Source of the DNA: Rhodothermales bacterium
GTDB lineage: Bacteria; Bacteroidota; Rhodothermia; Rhodothermales; VXPQ01
Length of the DNA stretch: 64,000 bases
Direction: 5' to 3'
Assembly (NCBI GenBank): GCA_951812335.1
Contig: OX638293.1
Location: 2,377,584-2,441,583, forward strand
The notes under the pieces were generated by a model, which worked only from the letters and a program-made list of their open reading frames with translations, did no database searches and was not told where the DNA came from. Both the position numbers and the translations under genes were made by a program. Shown here piece by piece: positions 16,197 through 24,664 of the stretch (position 1 is its first letter; every line of letters begins with the position of its first letter).

Positions 16197-18905
16197 ATGA
16201 AAATGCCATACTCTGCCATAAAATGCTTGACCTCTCAGCTGCTCCTCGGCATCGCCTGCCTCCTCGCGTTCCCCACCCTGGTCGCAGCCCAGGGCTCGGT
16301 AGAGACAGATCGTGCTGCGCTGGTGGCGTTGTACGACTCAACGGGAGGAGATAACTGGAGAGGCAATACCAACTGGAAAAGCGATAAGCCTCTTGGAGAG
16401 TGGTATGGTATTACTACCAATGAAGACGGGCGAGTAGAATCCATTGATTTTAATCATCATAATAGACTGACCGGTTCTATACCCCCTGATATAGGGGATC
16501 TTGTGTATTTAAGGAAAATTAACCTTGAAGGAAACGATCTCACCGGTTCTATACCTTTCGAAATAGAAAATCTTATCCATTTAGAGATTTTAAACCTTAG
16601 ATTCAACGAACTGACCGGCCCTATACCTCCTGGGATAGTCAATCTTGTGAATTTGAAAGAAATAGATCTCGACGTTAATGATATAAACGGCCATATTCCT
16701 TCAAATATAGGTGACCTTGTTAATTTGGCCCGCATTAGTTTAGCACAAAATGAGTTAACCGGCCCTATACCTCCTGGGATAATAAACCTGGTGAATCTGA
16801 AAGAAATAAATCTCGGTGCCAACGATATAAATAGTGGTATTCCTTCAGGGATAGGTAATCTTATCAGTCTAACGTCTGTCAATTTGGGAAACAATGGATT
16901 AACCGGTTCGATTCCTCCAGAAATAGGTAATCTCGTGAACCTGACCCTTCTCATTTTCTCTGGCAATCAATTAACGGGACCGATTCCTGTCGAGATAGGA
17001 AATCTGGTAAATCTCACATATCTTGGTATGAGTTCTAATCTGCTTAGGGATCCGATACCTCCGGAAATAGGCAATCTCGTGCATCTAACCGAGCTTTATC
17101 TTGGATCCAATCAATTAACAGGACAGATACCTTCCGAGATAGGAAATCTGGTAAACCTGAGAGGGCTAAGCCTTAGTTCTAACCGGTTGACCGGCTCCCT
17201 ACCCCCCGAAATGGGTAATCTTGTGAACCTGAAGACACTTAGCCTTCGTTCCAATCGATTGACTGGTGAAATACCTTCTGAAGTATGTAACATTTTATTA
17301 CTCCCTCAGATAAGGGTTCTGTTGGACGACAATCCAGGATTGATCAATAATTGTCTCCGGGTACCTGAGGAATTTGTCAATAACAGGAGGCAAATTTTTG
17401 AAATACTTCAGGAGGATGACCCTCCTACTATAAGACCTGTTGAATTCATATTAATACAAGAAAATTCTTATGGGAGGGTATGGATTTCGGACGAGGCGTT
17501 TCAAACAATAAATATTTCTGATGAATCTATGGAGAATTTTTTGACCTATATTTTTTCTTCGATACCTGCAGATTCTACAAAGGGCATTTTTGAATATGGA
17601 AGAGATCTTTTAGGAACAGTTCGAGAAAATCATGTGAATGATAATAATGGCGAAAGAATCGTGGATATGCTTTGTCATATTTATCATTGGAAATACTTAG
17701 GACTGGCTTTCACTCATTCCAGCAGTATAAATATCTTCCAATATAACTCTTCTCCGTTTGGACCAGGACATCTGGTATATTCTCAAGTCATCGCACATGA
17801 ATATGTACATAATATACATAATGTATATGGCACATATTTGGACATTGATTTTTTTATTGAAGGTTTAGCCGAATGGGCGGCTGATAACATAATGTTTGCT
17901 GAGGGAGATAGTCTGTTTACTTTTCCGTATAACAATCCTTCATCCCCTGGTGAGCCTCTCTTTCCTCCACGCCCTTTCGATTATGATAACGCCAGGATAT
18001 TCGCAACGTATCTTGCTGATCGTATTGGGTCAGATAATATGAAATATCTTATACAGGTATGTAAGCCTGGGGGTGTTTGCGATCCGGATAATCCGGACAA
18101 TGGTGACTGGTATCAGGGTATTGACGGACTGGACTATGCCCTCTCCTCGCTCGATTCTTCTCTTACTCTTTCGAATATTGTGGTGGATTATCACACTACA
18201 AATCTCGTTAATGACCCTACTGTTTTTCTTAATGGAGTAAATCATGGCTATGAAACAACAAGATATGCGAATAAGGAGATGTGGCCCCTAAACGTTGTGG
18301 TTGTCAATTTTTCAGATAATTCATTTTCGGAAAAAGAGCTTCAGATACATCCAGGAGGGTTTGGTTACATCACCTACGGAAGTTCCTCCGACATGCATCT
18401 CTCAATTGATACCAATCATAATACAATCACATCGCTTCGGTTATTCAAGGAACGGGATAACACAAAAGAACTTGTGGAAATTGACAGCGATGTTAGTGAA
18501 TACACGGTTACCGGGGATTACGACCGTGTAACGCTTATCGCCGTACATAACAACCCGAGGCCGGATCAACCTGTAATCACCCTTAACATAGCAGCCTCTC
18601 AGAACTATGATCCCATGTCTACGGAAGATGAGGAGATCCCTGTAGCCCTCTCTCTTGCGCAGAATTACCCCAATCCCTTCAATCCGTCTACGTTCATCCG
18701 GTGGGCGCAACCGCAAACCGGGCAAGTTCGTCTTTCCGTGTACAATATGCTTGGGCAGGAAGTAGCCACATTGGCCGACGAGGTTCGACCCGCAGGAACG
18801 CACGAAATCCGTCTCGACGCTTTAGACTGGACAAGTGGCGTGTATGTGTACGTGCTGGAAGCAGGCGAGCAAACGCTGACGCAAAAAATGATCCTGCTGA
18901 AGTAA
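16197..18905 (+). CDS. Secreted LRR protein with HEXXH metalloprotease domain and type IX-like sorting tail
   Basis: A 902-residue protein. A signal peptide ends LVAAQG (about 1-32). About eleven plant-type leucine-rich repeats of 24 residues follow (about 85-385; pattern LTGSIPPEIGNLVNLTLLIF). Next is a domain with HEYVH at 534-538 and a downstream EGLAEW whose Glu559 fits a gluzincin third ligand, as in M9 collagenase-like peptidases. The last ~85 residues begin NYPNPFNPST and end QKMILLK, a C-terminal secretion and sorting domain. The LRR/protease core is AT-rich with many ATA and AGA codons, while both ends are GC-rich like the genome, suggesting an acquired cargo between native export modules. 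It is predicted to be exported and surface-bound or released. Confidence 0.85.
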   Translation: MKMPYSAIKCLTSQLLLGIACLLAFPTLVAAQGSVETDRAALVALYDSTGGDNWRGNTNWKSDKPLGEWYGITTNEDGRVESIDFNHHNRLTGSIPPDIGDLVYLRKINLEGNDLTGSIPFEIENLIHLEILNLRFNELTGPIPPGIVNLVNLKEIDLDVNDINGHIPSNIGDLVNLARISLAQNELTGPIPPGIINLVNLKEINLGANDINSGIPSGIGNLISLTSVNLGNNGLTGSIPPEIGNLVNLTLLIFSGNQLTGPIPVEIGNLVNLTYLGMSSNLLRDPIPPEIGNLVHLTELYLGSNQLTGQIPSEIGNLVNLRGLSLSSNRLTGSLPPEMGNLVNLKTLSLRSNRLTGEIPSEVCNILLLPQIRVLLDDNPGLINNCLRVPEEFVNNRRQIFEILQEDDPPTIRPVEFILIQENSYGRVWISDEAFQTINISDESMENFLTYIFSSIPADSTKGIFEYGRDLLGTVRENHVNDNNGERIVDMLCHIYHWKYLGLAFTHSSSINIFQYNSSPFGPGHLVYSQVIAHEYVHNIHNVYGTYLDIDFFIEGLAEWAADNIMFAEGDSLFTFPYNNPSSPGEPLFPPRPFDYDNARIFATYLADRIGSDNMKYLIQVCKPGGVCDPDNPDNGDWYQGIDGLDYALSSLDSSLTLSNIVVDYHTTNLVNDPTVFLNGVNHGYETTRYANKEMWPLNVVVVNFSDNSFSEKELQIHPGGFGYITYGSSSDMHLSIDTNHNTITSLRLFKERDNTKELVEIDSDVSEYTVTGDYDRVTLIAVHNNPRPDQPVITLNIAASQNYDPMSTEDEEIPVALSLAQNYPNPFNPSTFIRWAQPQTGQVRLSVYNMLGQEVATLADEVRPAGTHEIRLDALDWTSGVYVYVLEAGEQTLTQKMILLK

Positions 18906-18916
18906 ATATAGAGCGC

Positions 18917-19039
18917 ATGCGCCTGTCCTGGAATGAAATACGCTCCCACGCGGCGGCGTTCGCCCGCAAGCGGGAATGGCCCCGGAACAAGACCATCCTC
19001 GACCTGCTGCACGCGGTGGACCGGATCGCCAATCCCTGA
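18917..19039 (+). pseudogene. Remnant of an MmeI-like restriction-modification gene start
   Basis: The first ~19 codons (MRLSWNEIRS, then FARK) are nearly identical to the start of the truncated MmeI-like gene at 27789, differing at only a few bases, and then similarity stops. The frame ends after 40 codons. It begins 11 bp after the stop of the LRR protein gene. The short tail (NKTILDLLHAVDRIANP) is not recognised. It is a relic and not expected to make a working enzyme. Confidence 0.7.
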
Positions 19040-19297
19040 ACGAGCCGGGCATCGACGCACCCGCTGAGACCTCAAGCACAAGCCCAACACGTATCAGTCC
19101 GTTCTTGTTTAATCGAATCGAACTTCTTCCGATCGTCACGTGGAACTCACATGTACGGCAAGTGCGTCTCATGCGCACCGGGAACTTCAGCGACTCGACA
19201 CGCTCGGAATGCCAGGAGGATCAGTCAGGAACAAAGCGTTGGCGAATTGGGAGATCGGGATCGAAATTTCGATACAGAGTCAGGGATTGGGGCACTA
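19040..19297. other. Intergenic region carrying a scar-like leader repeat
   Basis: Bases 19053-19090 (ACCCGCTGAGACCTCAAGC core) resemble the leaders found at 24476, 26183 and 27757, placed close to relics or accessory genes. The rest, up to the IMPase start, shows no recognisable feature. The frame is open upstream of the IMPase start but does not look like protein. Confidence 0.55.
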
Positions 19298-20062
19298 ATG
19301 GCGACCAGATTTGAACATGCAATTGAGATTGCGAAAATCGCATCTGAAACCGCACTGAGATATTTCAGGAGAAAAACTGACGTCGAGTTCAAATCGGATG
19401 AGAGCCCTGTAACCCAGGCTGACCGCAACATTGAGTACCGAATTCGCGAGATCCTGGGCGAGCGCTACCCCGAAGACGGAATCTTCGGAGAGGAGCACGG
19501 TATTGAACGGGCCGATTCGGAGCACATGTGGGTCATTGATCCGATCGATGGAACCCGATCCTTCATAGCCGGGAGCCCGCTCTTTGGGTTCCTTCTCGGA
19601 CATCTATCCGGCGGAGTGCCGGATATCGGAATCATCGGAATGCCCGCTCTGGGCGAAATCTTTGCCGCCGAGGCCGGATCAGGCGCCACGATGAACGGCA
19701 TTCCGATCAAAACATCGGGCCAAAGGCAACTCAACCAATCAATACTCTATATCAATGAAGGAGGGAAAATCTTCGCCGAACATCCCGGGAAGTTTGCTCG
19801 CCTTGTCCATTCGGGACAGACGCGGCGGTTTGCCCACGACTGCTATTCACACGCCCTGGTTGCCGCCGGATTTGCGGACGCGGTGGTCGATTTTGACCTG
19901 AAACCCTATGACTACCTGCCGATATCGACGGTGGTGCAGGCGGCGGGTGGTTCGATATCGGATTGGTCCGGACAGCCACTGAGTCTGAAGTCGAACGGTA
20001 CAATAATCGCGGCGGCAACCCCGGAACTGCATGCGCAAGTTCTGGAACTGCTGCGGGACTGA
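19298..20062 (+). CDS. Inositol-monophosphatase-family phosphatase (HisN-like histidinol phosphatase)
   Basis: A 254-residue metal-dependent phosphatase. The metal-binding residues are visible: GEEHG (Glu65, Glu66), WVIDPIDGTRSFIAG (Asp81, Asp84) and the C-terminal LKPYDYLPISTVVQAAGG. The spacing and VTQADRNIEYRIRE region are typical of the HisN branch, which removes phosphate from histidinol phosphate, but inositol-phosphate or other substrates cannot be excluded. The ATG at 19298 follows a GGGG run. It is the first of four same-strand genes (to 24448) that look like a transferred cassette. Confidence 0.82.
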   Translation: MATRFEHAIEIAKIASETALRYFRRKTDVEFKSDESPVTQADRNIEYRIREILGERYPEDGIFGEEHGIERADSEHMWVIDPIDGTRSFIAGSPLFGFLLGHLSGGVPDIGIIGMPALGEIFAAEAGSGATMNGIPIKTSGQRQLNQSILYINEGGKIFAEHPGKFARLVHSGQTRRFAHDCYSHALVAAGFADAVVDFDLKPYDYLPISTVVQAAGGSISDWSGQPLSLKSNGTIIAAATPELHAQVLELLRD

Positions 20063-20247
20063 ATGATGTTTGCATAACCCACTTTCGCCTTGCAGCCGAT
20101 AGTGTTTATCGTATTGCCGGTGAGACATTACAACTGCCGGGGCCGGCGGTAAGGGCTGTTCCGGCTGACTATCAACCAAAATCGCAAAACTTGCCGGTTG
20201 GTTTGTGATGAACCGGTCCGAGTACCACCAAGAAGGGGGTGACGCCG

Positions 20248-21609
20248 ATGTCTGAAGTATTGACCTTTGAGGAATTGAAAACGGCCGTGTCCGATGGATC
20301 GGTAGATACGGTCCTTGCGTGTCTCGTCGACATGCAGGGCCGGCTGATGGGTAAACGCTTTGTCGCCCGACACTTCGTTGATAGCGCCTGGGAAGAAACG
20401 CATTGCTGCGACTATCTGCTGGCAACCGACCTGGAGATGGCCACGCCGGACGGCTACGCCTCGACCAGTTGGCAAAGCGGCTATGGCGACTATGTCATGA
20501 AACCGGATTTGAGCACGTTGCGGCCCCTGCCCTGGCTTGAGGGGACGGCTATGGTGTTGTGCGACATTCTCGATCATCACACCCATAAAGAAGTCGCCCA
20601 TTCGCCAAGGGCGGTACTGAAAAAGCAGGTGGCCCGGCTCGAAGCGATGGGGTTGACGGCGATGATGGCAACCGAGCTTGAATTCTTTTTGTTTGAGAAG
20701 AGCTTCGATGATATCCGCAAGGAGGGATTCCGCAGCCTGGAGCCGATTTCGGGCTACAATCAGGATTACCATATCCTGCAAACCACCAAGGAAGAGGATA
20801 TCATGCGCCCGGTGCGCAATTATCTGGTCGCGGCCGGCGTACCCGTGGAGAATTCCAAGGGGGAGGCGGAGACCGGTCAGGAAGAACTCAACATCAGGTA
20901 TGCTCCGGCTCTGGAAACAGCAGACCATCACACCATCGCCAAGCATGCGGTCAAGGAAATCGCCTGGCAAAAAGGGCGGGCGGCGACGTTTTTGTCAAAA
21001 TGGCACCACAACAAGGTCGGCTCCTCATCCCACGTCCACCAATCGATTTGGAAAGACGGTAAATCAGCATTTTTCGATGCGAACGACGAATTGGGCATGT
21101 CCGCACTCATGCGCAACTATCTGGCCGGGCTGTTGAAATACGCCGTCGAATGCACCTGTTTTCTCGCGCCCTATGTCAACAGCTACAAACGGTTTCAAAA
21201 AGGAACGTTTGCCCCGACACGGATAATCTGGTCTGTCGACAACCGTACCGCCGGTTTCCGTTTATGCGGCGACGGAACCGAGGCGGTGCGGGTTGAATGC
21301 CGCATCGGCGGTTCGGACATCAATCCTTATCTGGCCCTTGCCGCCCAGATCGCGGCCGGCGTCAAGGGGATCGAGGAGGCGCTCGAGCTTGTTCCGCCCG
21401 CCAAAGGCGATGCGTATGAAGGCAGCAGCGGAATGATTCCAAAGAACCTTCGCGATGCCCGCGAAGCGCTCAAGGGATCCGCAATGCTGCGTGAGGCATT
21501 CGGCGATGAAGTGATCGATCACTACTGCCGGGCAGCCGAGTGGGAGTTGGAAGAGTTCGACCGTGTCGTAACCGATTATGAGGTCGCACGCGGGTTTGAG
21601 CGGTCGTGA
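20248..21609 (+). CDS. Glutamine-synthetase-family ligase (gamma-glutamyl-amine synthetase-like)
   Basis: About 453 residues with the GS fold: an N-terminal beta-grasp (VLACLVDMQGRLMGKRF), then ATELEFFLF, GSSSHVHQSIWKDG (nucleotide/metal site), NRTAGFRLCG and VECRIGGSDINPYLALAA. The start is the ATG at 20248, nine bases after AAGAAGGGGG; a GTG three codons earlier is possible. It is more like amine or polyamine gamma-glutamylating enzymes than housekeeping GlnA, and the aldehyde and alcohol dehydrogenases that follow support a role in amine or amino-alcohol catabolism. The exact substrate is inference. An imperfect AACCAA/TTGGTT inverted repeat lies upstream near 20175-20200. Confidence 0.82.
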   Translation: MSEVLTFEELKTAVSDGSVDTVLACLVDMQGRLMGKRFVARHFVDSAWEETHCCDYLLATDLEMATPDGYASTSWQSGYGDYVMKPDLSTLRPLPWLEGTAMVLCDILDHHTHKEVAHSPRAVLKKQVARLEAMGLTAMMATELEFFLFEKSFDDIRKEGFRSLEPISGYNQDYHILQTTKEEDIMRPVRNYLVAAGVPVENSKGEAETGQEELNIRYAPALETADHHTIAKHAVKEIAWQKGRAATFLSKWHHNKVGSSSHVHQSIWKDGKSAFFDANDELGMSALMRNYLAGLLKYAVECTCFLAPYVNSYKRFQKGTFAPTRIIWSVDNRTAGFRLCGDGTEAVRVECRIGGSDINPYLALAAQIAAGVKGIEEALELVPPAKGDAYEGSSGMIPKNLRDAREALKGSAMLREAFGDEVIDHYCRAAEWELEEFDRVVTDYEVARGFERS

Positions 21610-21669
21610 GACCGGGATGAACAAACGGTAAACCCCACCAGCATTCATTTGCAGGACAAGAGGTTTGTG

Positions 21670-23046
21670 ATGACCAGGACACTTACCTGTGTGTCCCCTA
21701 TCGACGGCTCTGTGTATGCAGAACGGAACTGCATGACGCTTGAGGAGGCCAGCGCGGCAGCCATCAGAGCCAGAGAAGCGCAGATGGACTGGAGACAGCG
21801 CCCACTGTCGCAACGCGTGGAACTTGTGATGGCGGGGGTGGCCGGCATCGGCGATATGGACGATGAAGTCGTGATCGAACTGGCCCACATGATGGGCCGT
21901 CCGGTGCGCTATGGCGGCGAGTTCCGCGGCGTCAACGAACGCGCCGGCTACATGGCGGATATTGCCGAAGAGGCTTTGCAAGCCATCGAAATAGAGGACA
22001 GCAACACCTTCCGTAGGGTAATAAAACGAGAACCGCAAGGCCTGGTGTTCGTGGTTGCCCCGTGGAACTACCCATACCTGACGGCAATCAATTCCGTAGC
22101 GCCGGCGCTCATTGCAGGCAATGCGGTCATGCTGAAACATGCAACCCAAACCCTGCTGGCGGGCGAGCGCATGGTACGGGCATTCACCGAAGCAGGCATA
22201 CCGGCGGATATCTTTCAAAACGTGTTTTTGGATCATGAGACGACCGCGGAGTTGATTGCGCAGAACGCTTTTGACTTTATCAACTTCACGGGTTCGGTTG
22301 GCGGCGGCAGAACGATGGAAATCGCAGCCGCCGGAACGTTCACCGGCGTAGGCACCGAGCTGGGCGGAAAGGACCCGGGCTATGTGATGGACGATGTCGA
22401 TCCGGATGCCGCAGCTGAATCCTTGATCGACGGAGCCATGTTCAACTCCGGTCAATGTTGTTGCGCCATAGAACGCATCTATGTGCACGAAAGCCTGTTT
22501 GACGAGTTTGTCGAGAAAGCGGTTACGATTGTCAAAGGCTATAAGCTTGGTAACCCGCTGGATAAGAACACCACCCTTGGGCCAATGGCAAGTATACGTT
22601 TTGCCGAAGAGGTGCGAACGCAAATTGCCGAGGCGATCGAGCAGGGCGCCAGGGCGCACATAGCAACGTTTGCCGAAGATGACGGCGGCGCCTATCTGTC
22701 TCCGCAAATCCTGACCGGTGTTACGCATGATATGCGCGTGATGCGCGATGAGAGTTTTGGGCCGGTTGTCGGCATCATGAACGTGTCGTCGGACGAAGAG
22801 GCGATCGAATTGATGAACGATTCCGAGTTCGGTCTCACCGCTTCGCTTTGGACCAAAGATCCGGCACGCACAGAAGCCATTGGCGCACGGCTTGAAACCG
22901 GTACGGTATTCATGAACCGCGCGGACTATCTGGACCCCGCACTTTGCTGGACCGGCTGCAAAAACACCGGCAGAGGCGGCGCCCTGTCCGTTATCGGCTA
23001 TCACAACCTCACCCGACCCAAATCATATCATTTAAGGATACTCTGA
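21670..23046 (+). CDS. NAD(P)-dependent aldehyde dehydrogenase; stop codon supplied by a repeat
   Basis: About 458 residues. It has the ALDH cofactor motif FTGSVGGGRTMEIAA, the general-base GTELGGKDPGYV and the catalytic Cys in FNSGQCCCAIERIYV. The start at 21670 follows AAGAGG by six bases; GTG 21667 or ATG 21649 are alternatives. It oxidises an aldehyde to the acid, probably downstream of the adjacent glutamine-synthetase-like ligase. The last three codons (RIL) and the TGA stop lie inside the terminal inverted repeat of repeat copy B, so insertion replaced the native end. Confidence 0.85.
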   Translation: MTRTLTCVSPIDGSVYAERNCMTLEEASAAAIRAREAQMDWRQRPLSQRVELVMAGVAGIGDMDDEVVIELAHMMGRPVRYGGEFRGVNERAGYMADIAEEALQAIEIEDSNTFRRVIKREPQGLVFVVAPWNYPYLTAINSVAPALIAGNAVMLKHATQTLLAGERMVRAFTEAGIPADIFQNVFLDHETTAELIAQNAFDFINFTGSVGGGRTMEIAAAGTFTGVGTELGGKDPGYVMDDVDPDAAAESLIDGAMFNSGQCCCAIERIYVHESLFDEFVEKAVTIVKGYKLGNPLDKNTTLGPMASIRFAEEVRTQIAEAIEQGARAHIATFAEDDGGAYLSPQILTGVTHDMRVMRDESFGPVVGIMNVSSDEEAIELMNDSEFGLTASLWTKDPARTEAIGARLETGTVFMNRADYLDPALCWTGCKNTGRGGALSVIGYHNLTRPKSYHLRIL

Positions 23047-23289
23047 TCAAGTCCACTTCGATCAGCGCTTTACTTTCACGCATAAAGCAACGACATGCTT
23101 GTATCCTTAGCGAAAAACACGGCAGATTCGGGCCGTCGCGGTCGTGAAGCGCCCTTCGGGAGGCAGACAGGGGCACGCTGGCTGTGTCATTCCTCATTAT
23201 GTGGGGCCTGCCACATTGCTTCGTCATTCCTTGCCAGCACACCCCTGTCAGCCTCTGAATCTTTGCGGACTTGATCAGAGTACCCTTAA
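23032..23289 (+). repeat. TIR-bounded ~260-bp element, copy B
   Basis: It begins TTAAGGATACTCTGATCAAG and ends CTTGATCAGAGTACCCTTAA, with one mismatch between the arms. The outer stem pairs GACAGGGG (23166-23173) with CCCCTGTC (23242-23249). The inner hairpin pairs ATGTGG (23199-23204) with CCACAT (23211-23216) around GGCCTG. It separates the aldehyde dehydrogenase from the alcohol dehydrogenase, and the alcohol dehydrogenase start lies 14 bp beyond its end. Confidence 0.93.
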
Positions 23290-23302
23290 AGAAAGCAACA
23301 TC

Positions 23303-24448
23303 GTGAATCTCGTCGGAAACTGGTCCTATCCCACTGCAATCAGGTTCGGCGCGGGTCGTATCGAGGAATTGCCGTACGCCTGCGCGCAAGCCGGCATTAA
23401 AAAACCGCTTCTTGTAACGGACAGCGGGCTTGCCGAGCTTCCGATCACGGCCCGGGCGCTCGACATTCTGGAAGCGGCAGGGCTGGGAAGGGCTTTGTTT
23501 TGCGAAGTCGATCCTAATCCGAACGAAAAGAACCTCGACGCCGGCGTCGCCGCCTACAAGGCAGGCGGCAACGACGGCGTCATCGCTTTTGGCGGAGGGT
23601 CCGGCATGGACCTGGGCAAAATGGTGGCGTTCATGGCGGGACAGACGCGTCCAATATGGGATTTTGAAGACATTGGCGACTGGTGGACGCGCGCCGACGC
23701 CCATGCAATCGCGCCAATTGTCGCGGTTCCCACAACCGCCGGGACCGGTTCGGAAGTCGGCAGGGCGTCGGTAATCACCAATTCCGAAACGCGCGTGAAG
23801 AAAATTATCTTTCATCCGAAGGTCCTGCCTTCTGTGGTCATCTGCGATCCGGAACTGACGGTTGGCATGCCCGGATTCATTACCGCCGGCGCCGGGCTCG
23901 ACGCGTTCGCGCATTGCGTCGAGGCATTCTCCTCCCCCCATTATCACCCGTTGTCCCAGGGAATCGCGCTCGAGGGCATGCGCCTGGTCAAGGAATATCT
24001 TCCGCGAGCCTACCGGGACGGTTCCGACCTGGAAGCGAGAGCCCATATGATGAGCGCGGCCGCCATGGGCGCCATCGCGTTTCAGAAAGGCCTCGGCGCA
24101 ATTCATGCTCTCAGCCATCCGGTGGGCGCGACGTTCAATACCCATCACGGCACCACCAACGCGGTCTTCATGCCCGCGGTACTGGACTTCAACGCTCCCG
24201 CAATCCGCGGCCGGTTCGATCAGGCCGCTGCCTATCTCGGCATAGAGGGCGGCTTCGCCGGCTTCCGTTCTTTCGTCGGCGATTTTAACGACAGCCTGGG
24301 CATTCCGCGCAGGCTATCGGAAATGGGCGTCGTTGCCGACCGTATGGATGAACTGGTTAAGGGAACGCTTGCAGACCCTTCCTGCGGCAGCAACCCGATT
24401 GAACTTAATGCCGAAAACGTAAAACAGCTGCTGGAGGCCTGTATCTGA
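23303..24448 (+). CDS. Iron-containing (group III) alcohol dehydrogenase
   Basis: A 381-residue protein. It has the NAD site GVIAFGGGSGMDLGK, the PTTAGTGSEVGRASVI segment, and metal ligands in GLDAFAHCVEAFSS and HALSHPVGATFNTHHGTTNA. It interconverts an alcohol and an aldehyde or ketone, likely with the upstream aldehyde dehydrogenase. The start is taken as the GTG at 23303, 14 bp after copy B; the longer open frame upstream is repeat sequence, so the native upstream region has been displaced and any promoter would now lie in the repeat. Confidence 0.86.
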   Translation: MNLVGNWSYPTAIRFGAGRIEELPYACAQAGIKKPLLVTDSGLAELPITARALDILEAAGLGRALFCEVDPNPNEKNLDAGVAAYKAGGNDGVIAFGGGSGMDLGKMVAFMAGQTRPIWDFEDIGDWWTRADAHAIAPIVAVPTTAGTGSEVGRASVITNSETRVKKIIFHPKVLPSVVICDPELTVGMPGFITAGAGLDAFAHCVEAFSSPHYHPLSQGIALEGMRLVKEYLPRAYRDGSDLEARAHMMSAAAMGAIAFQKGLGAIHALSHPVGATFNTHHGTTNAVFMPAVLDFNAPAIRGRFDQAAAYLGIEGGFAGFRSFVGDFNDSLGIPRRLSEMGVVADRMDELVKGTLADPSCGSNPIELNAENVKQLLEACI

Positions 24449-24475
24449 GAGGCATTAAGCAACTGAATTGGCGGG

Positions 24476-24545
24476 ATTGCGACCTTGTTTCGCGTCGACG
24501 GACCCGATGAGACCCCAGGCACGAGCGCATGCGCCTGTACTGGAC
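24476..24545 (+). repeat. Repeated leader scar with MmeI-like start remnant
   Basis: The segment ATTGCGACCTTGTTTCGCGT followed by CGACGGACCCGATGAGAC is shared with 26183-26230. It is followed by GAGCGCATGCGCCTGTACTGG, the leader and first codons of the MmeI-like gene seen intact at 27789 and as a relic at 18917. Only about six codons of that gene remain here. It appears to be a deletion scar. Confidence 0.65.
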
Positions 24546-24552
24546 GCTTCGT

Positions 24553-24648
24553 CAATAGATAACTGACAAAAAATCAATTGCCTATATGACATAAAAGCAA
24601 TTAGGTATATTTCATAATATCAATTGAGTATATTGCAAAAAGTCAATT
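24553..24648. promoter_or_regulatory. Five 22-23-bp spaced CAAT(T) iterons upstream of fic
   Basis: CAATAG (24553), CAATTG (24575), CAATTA (24598), CAATTG (24621) and CAATTT (24643) recur at 22, 23, 23 and 22 bases, mostly preceded by A/G-T. Three of them share a following TATAT six or so bases on. The AT-rich block ends 16 bp before the Fic start. The about-two-turn spacing would put each site on the same helix face, so it looks like an operator array for a cooperative repressor, perhaps the winged-helix C-terminus of the Fic protein itself. That regulator is inference. Confidence 0.6.
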
Positions 24649-24664
24649 TCAAACCGATCTGACT

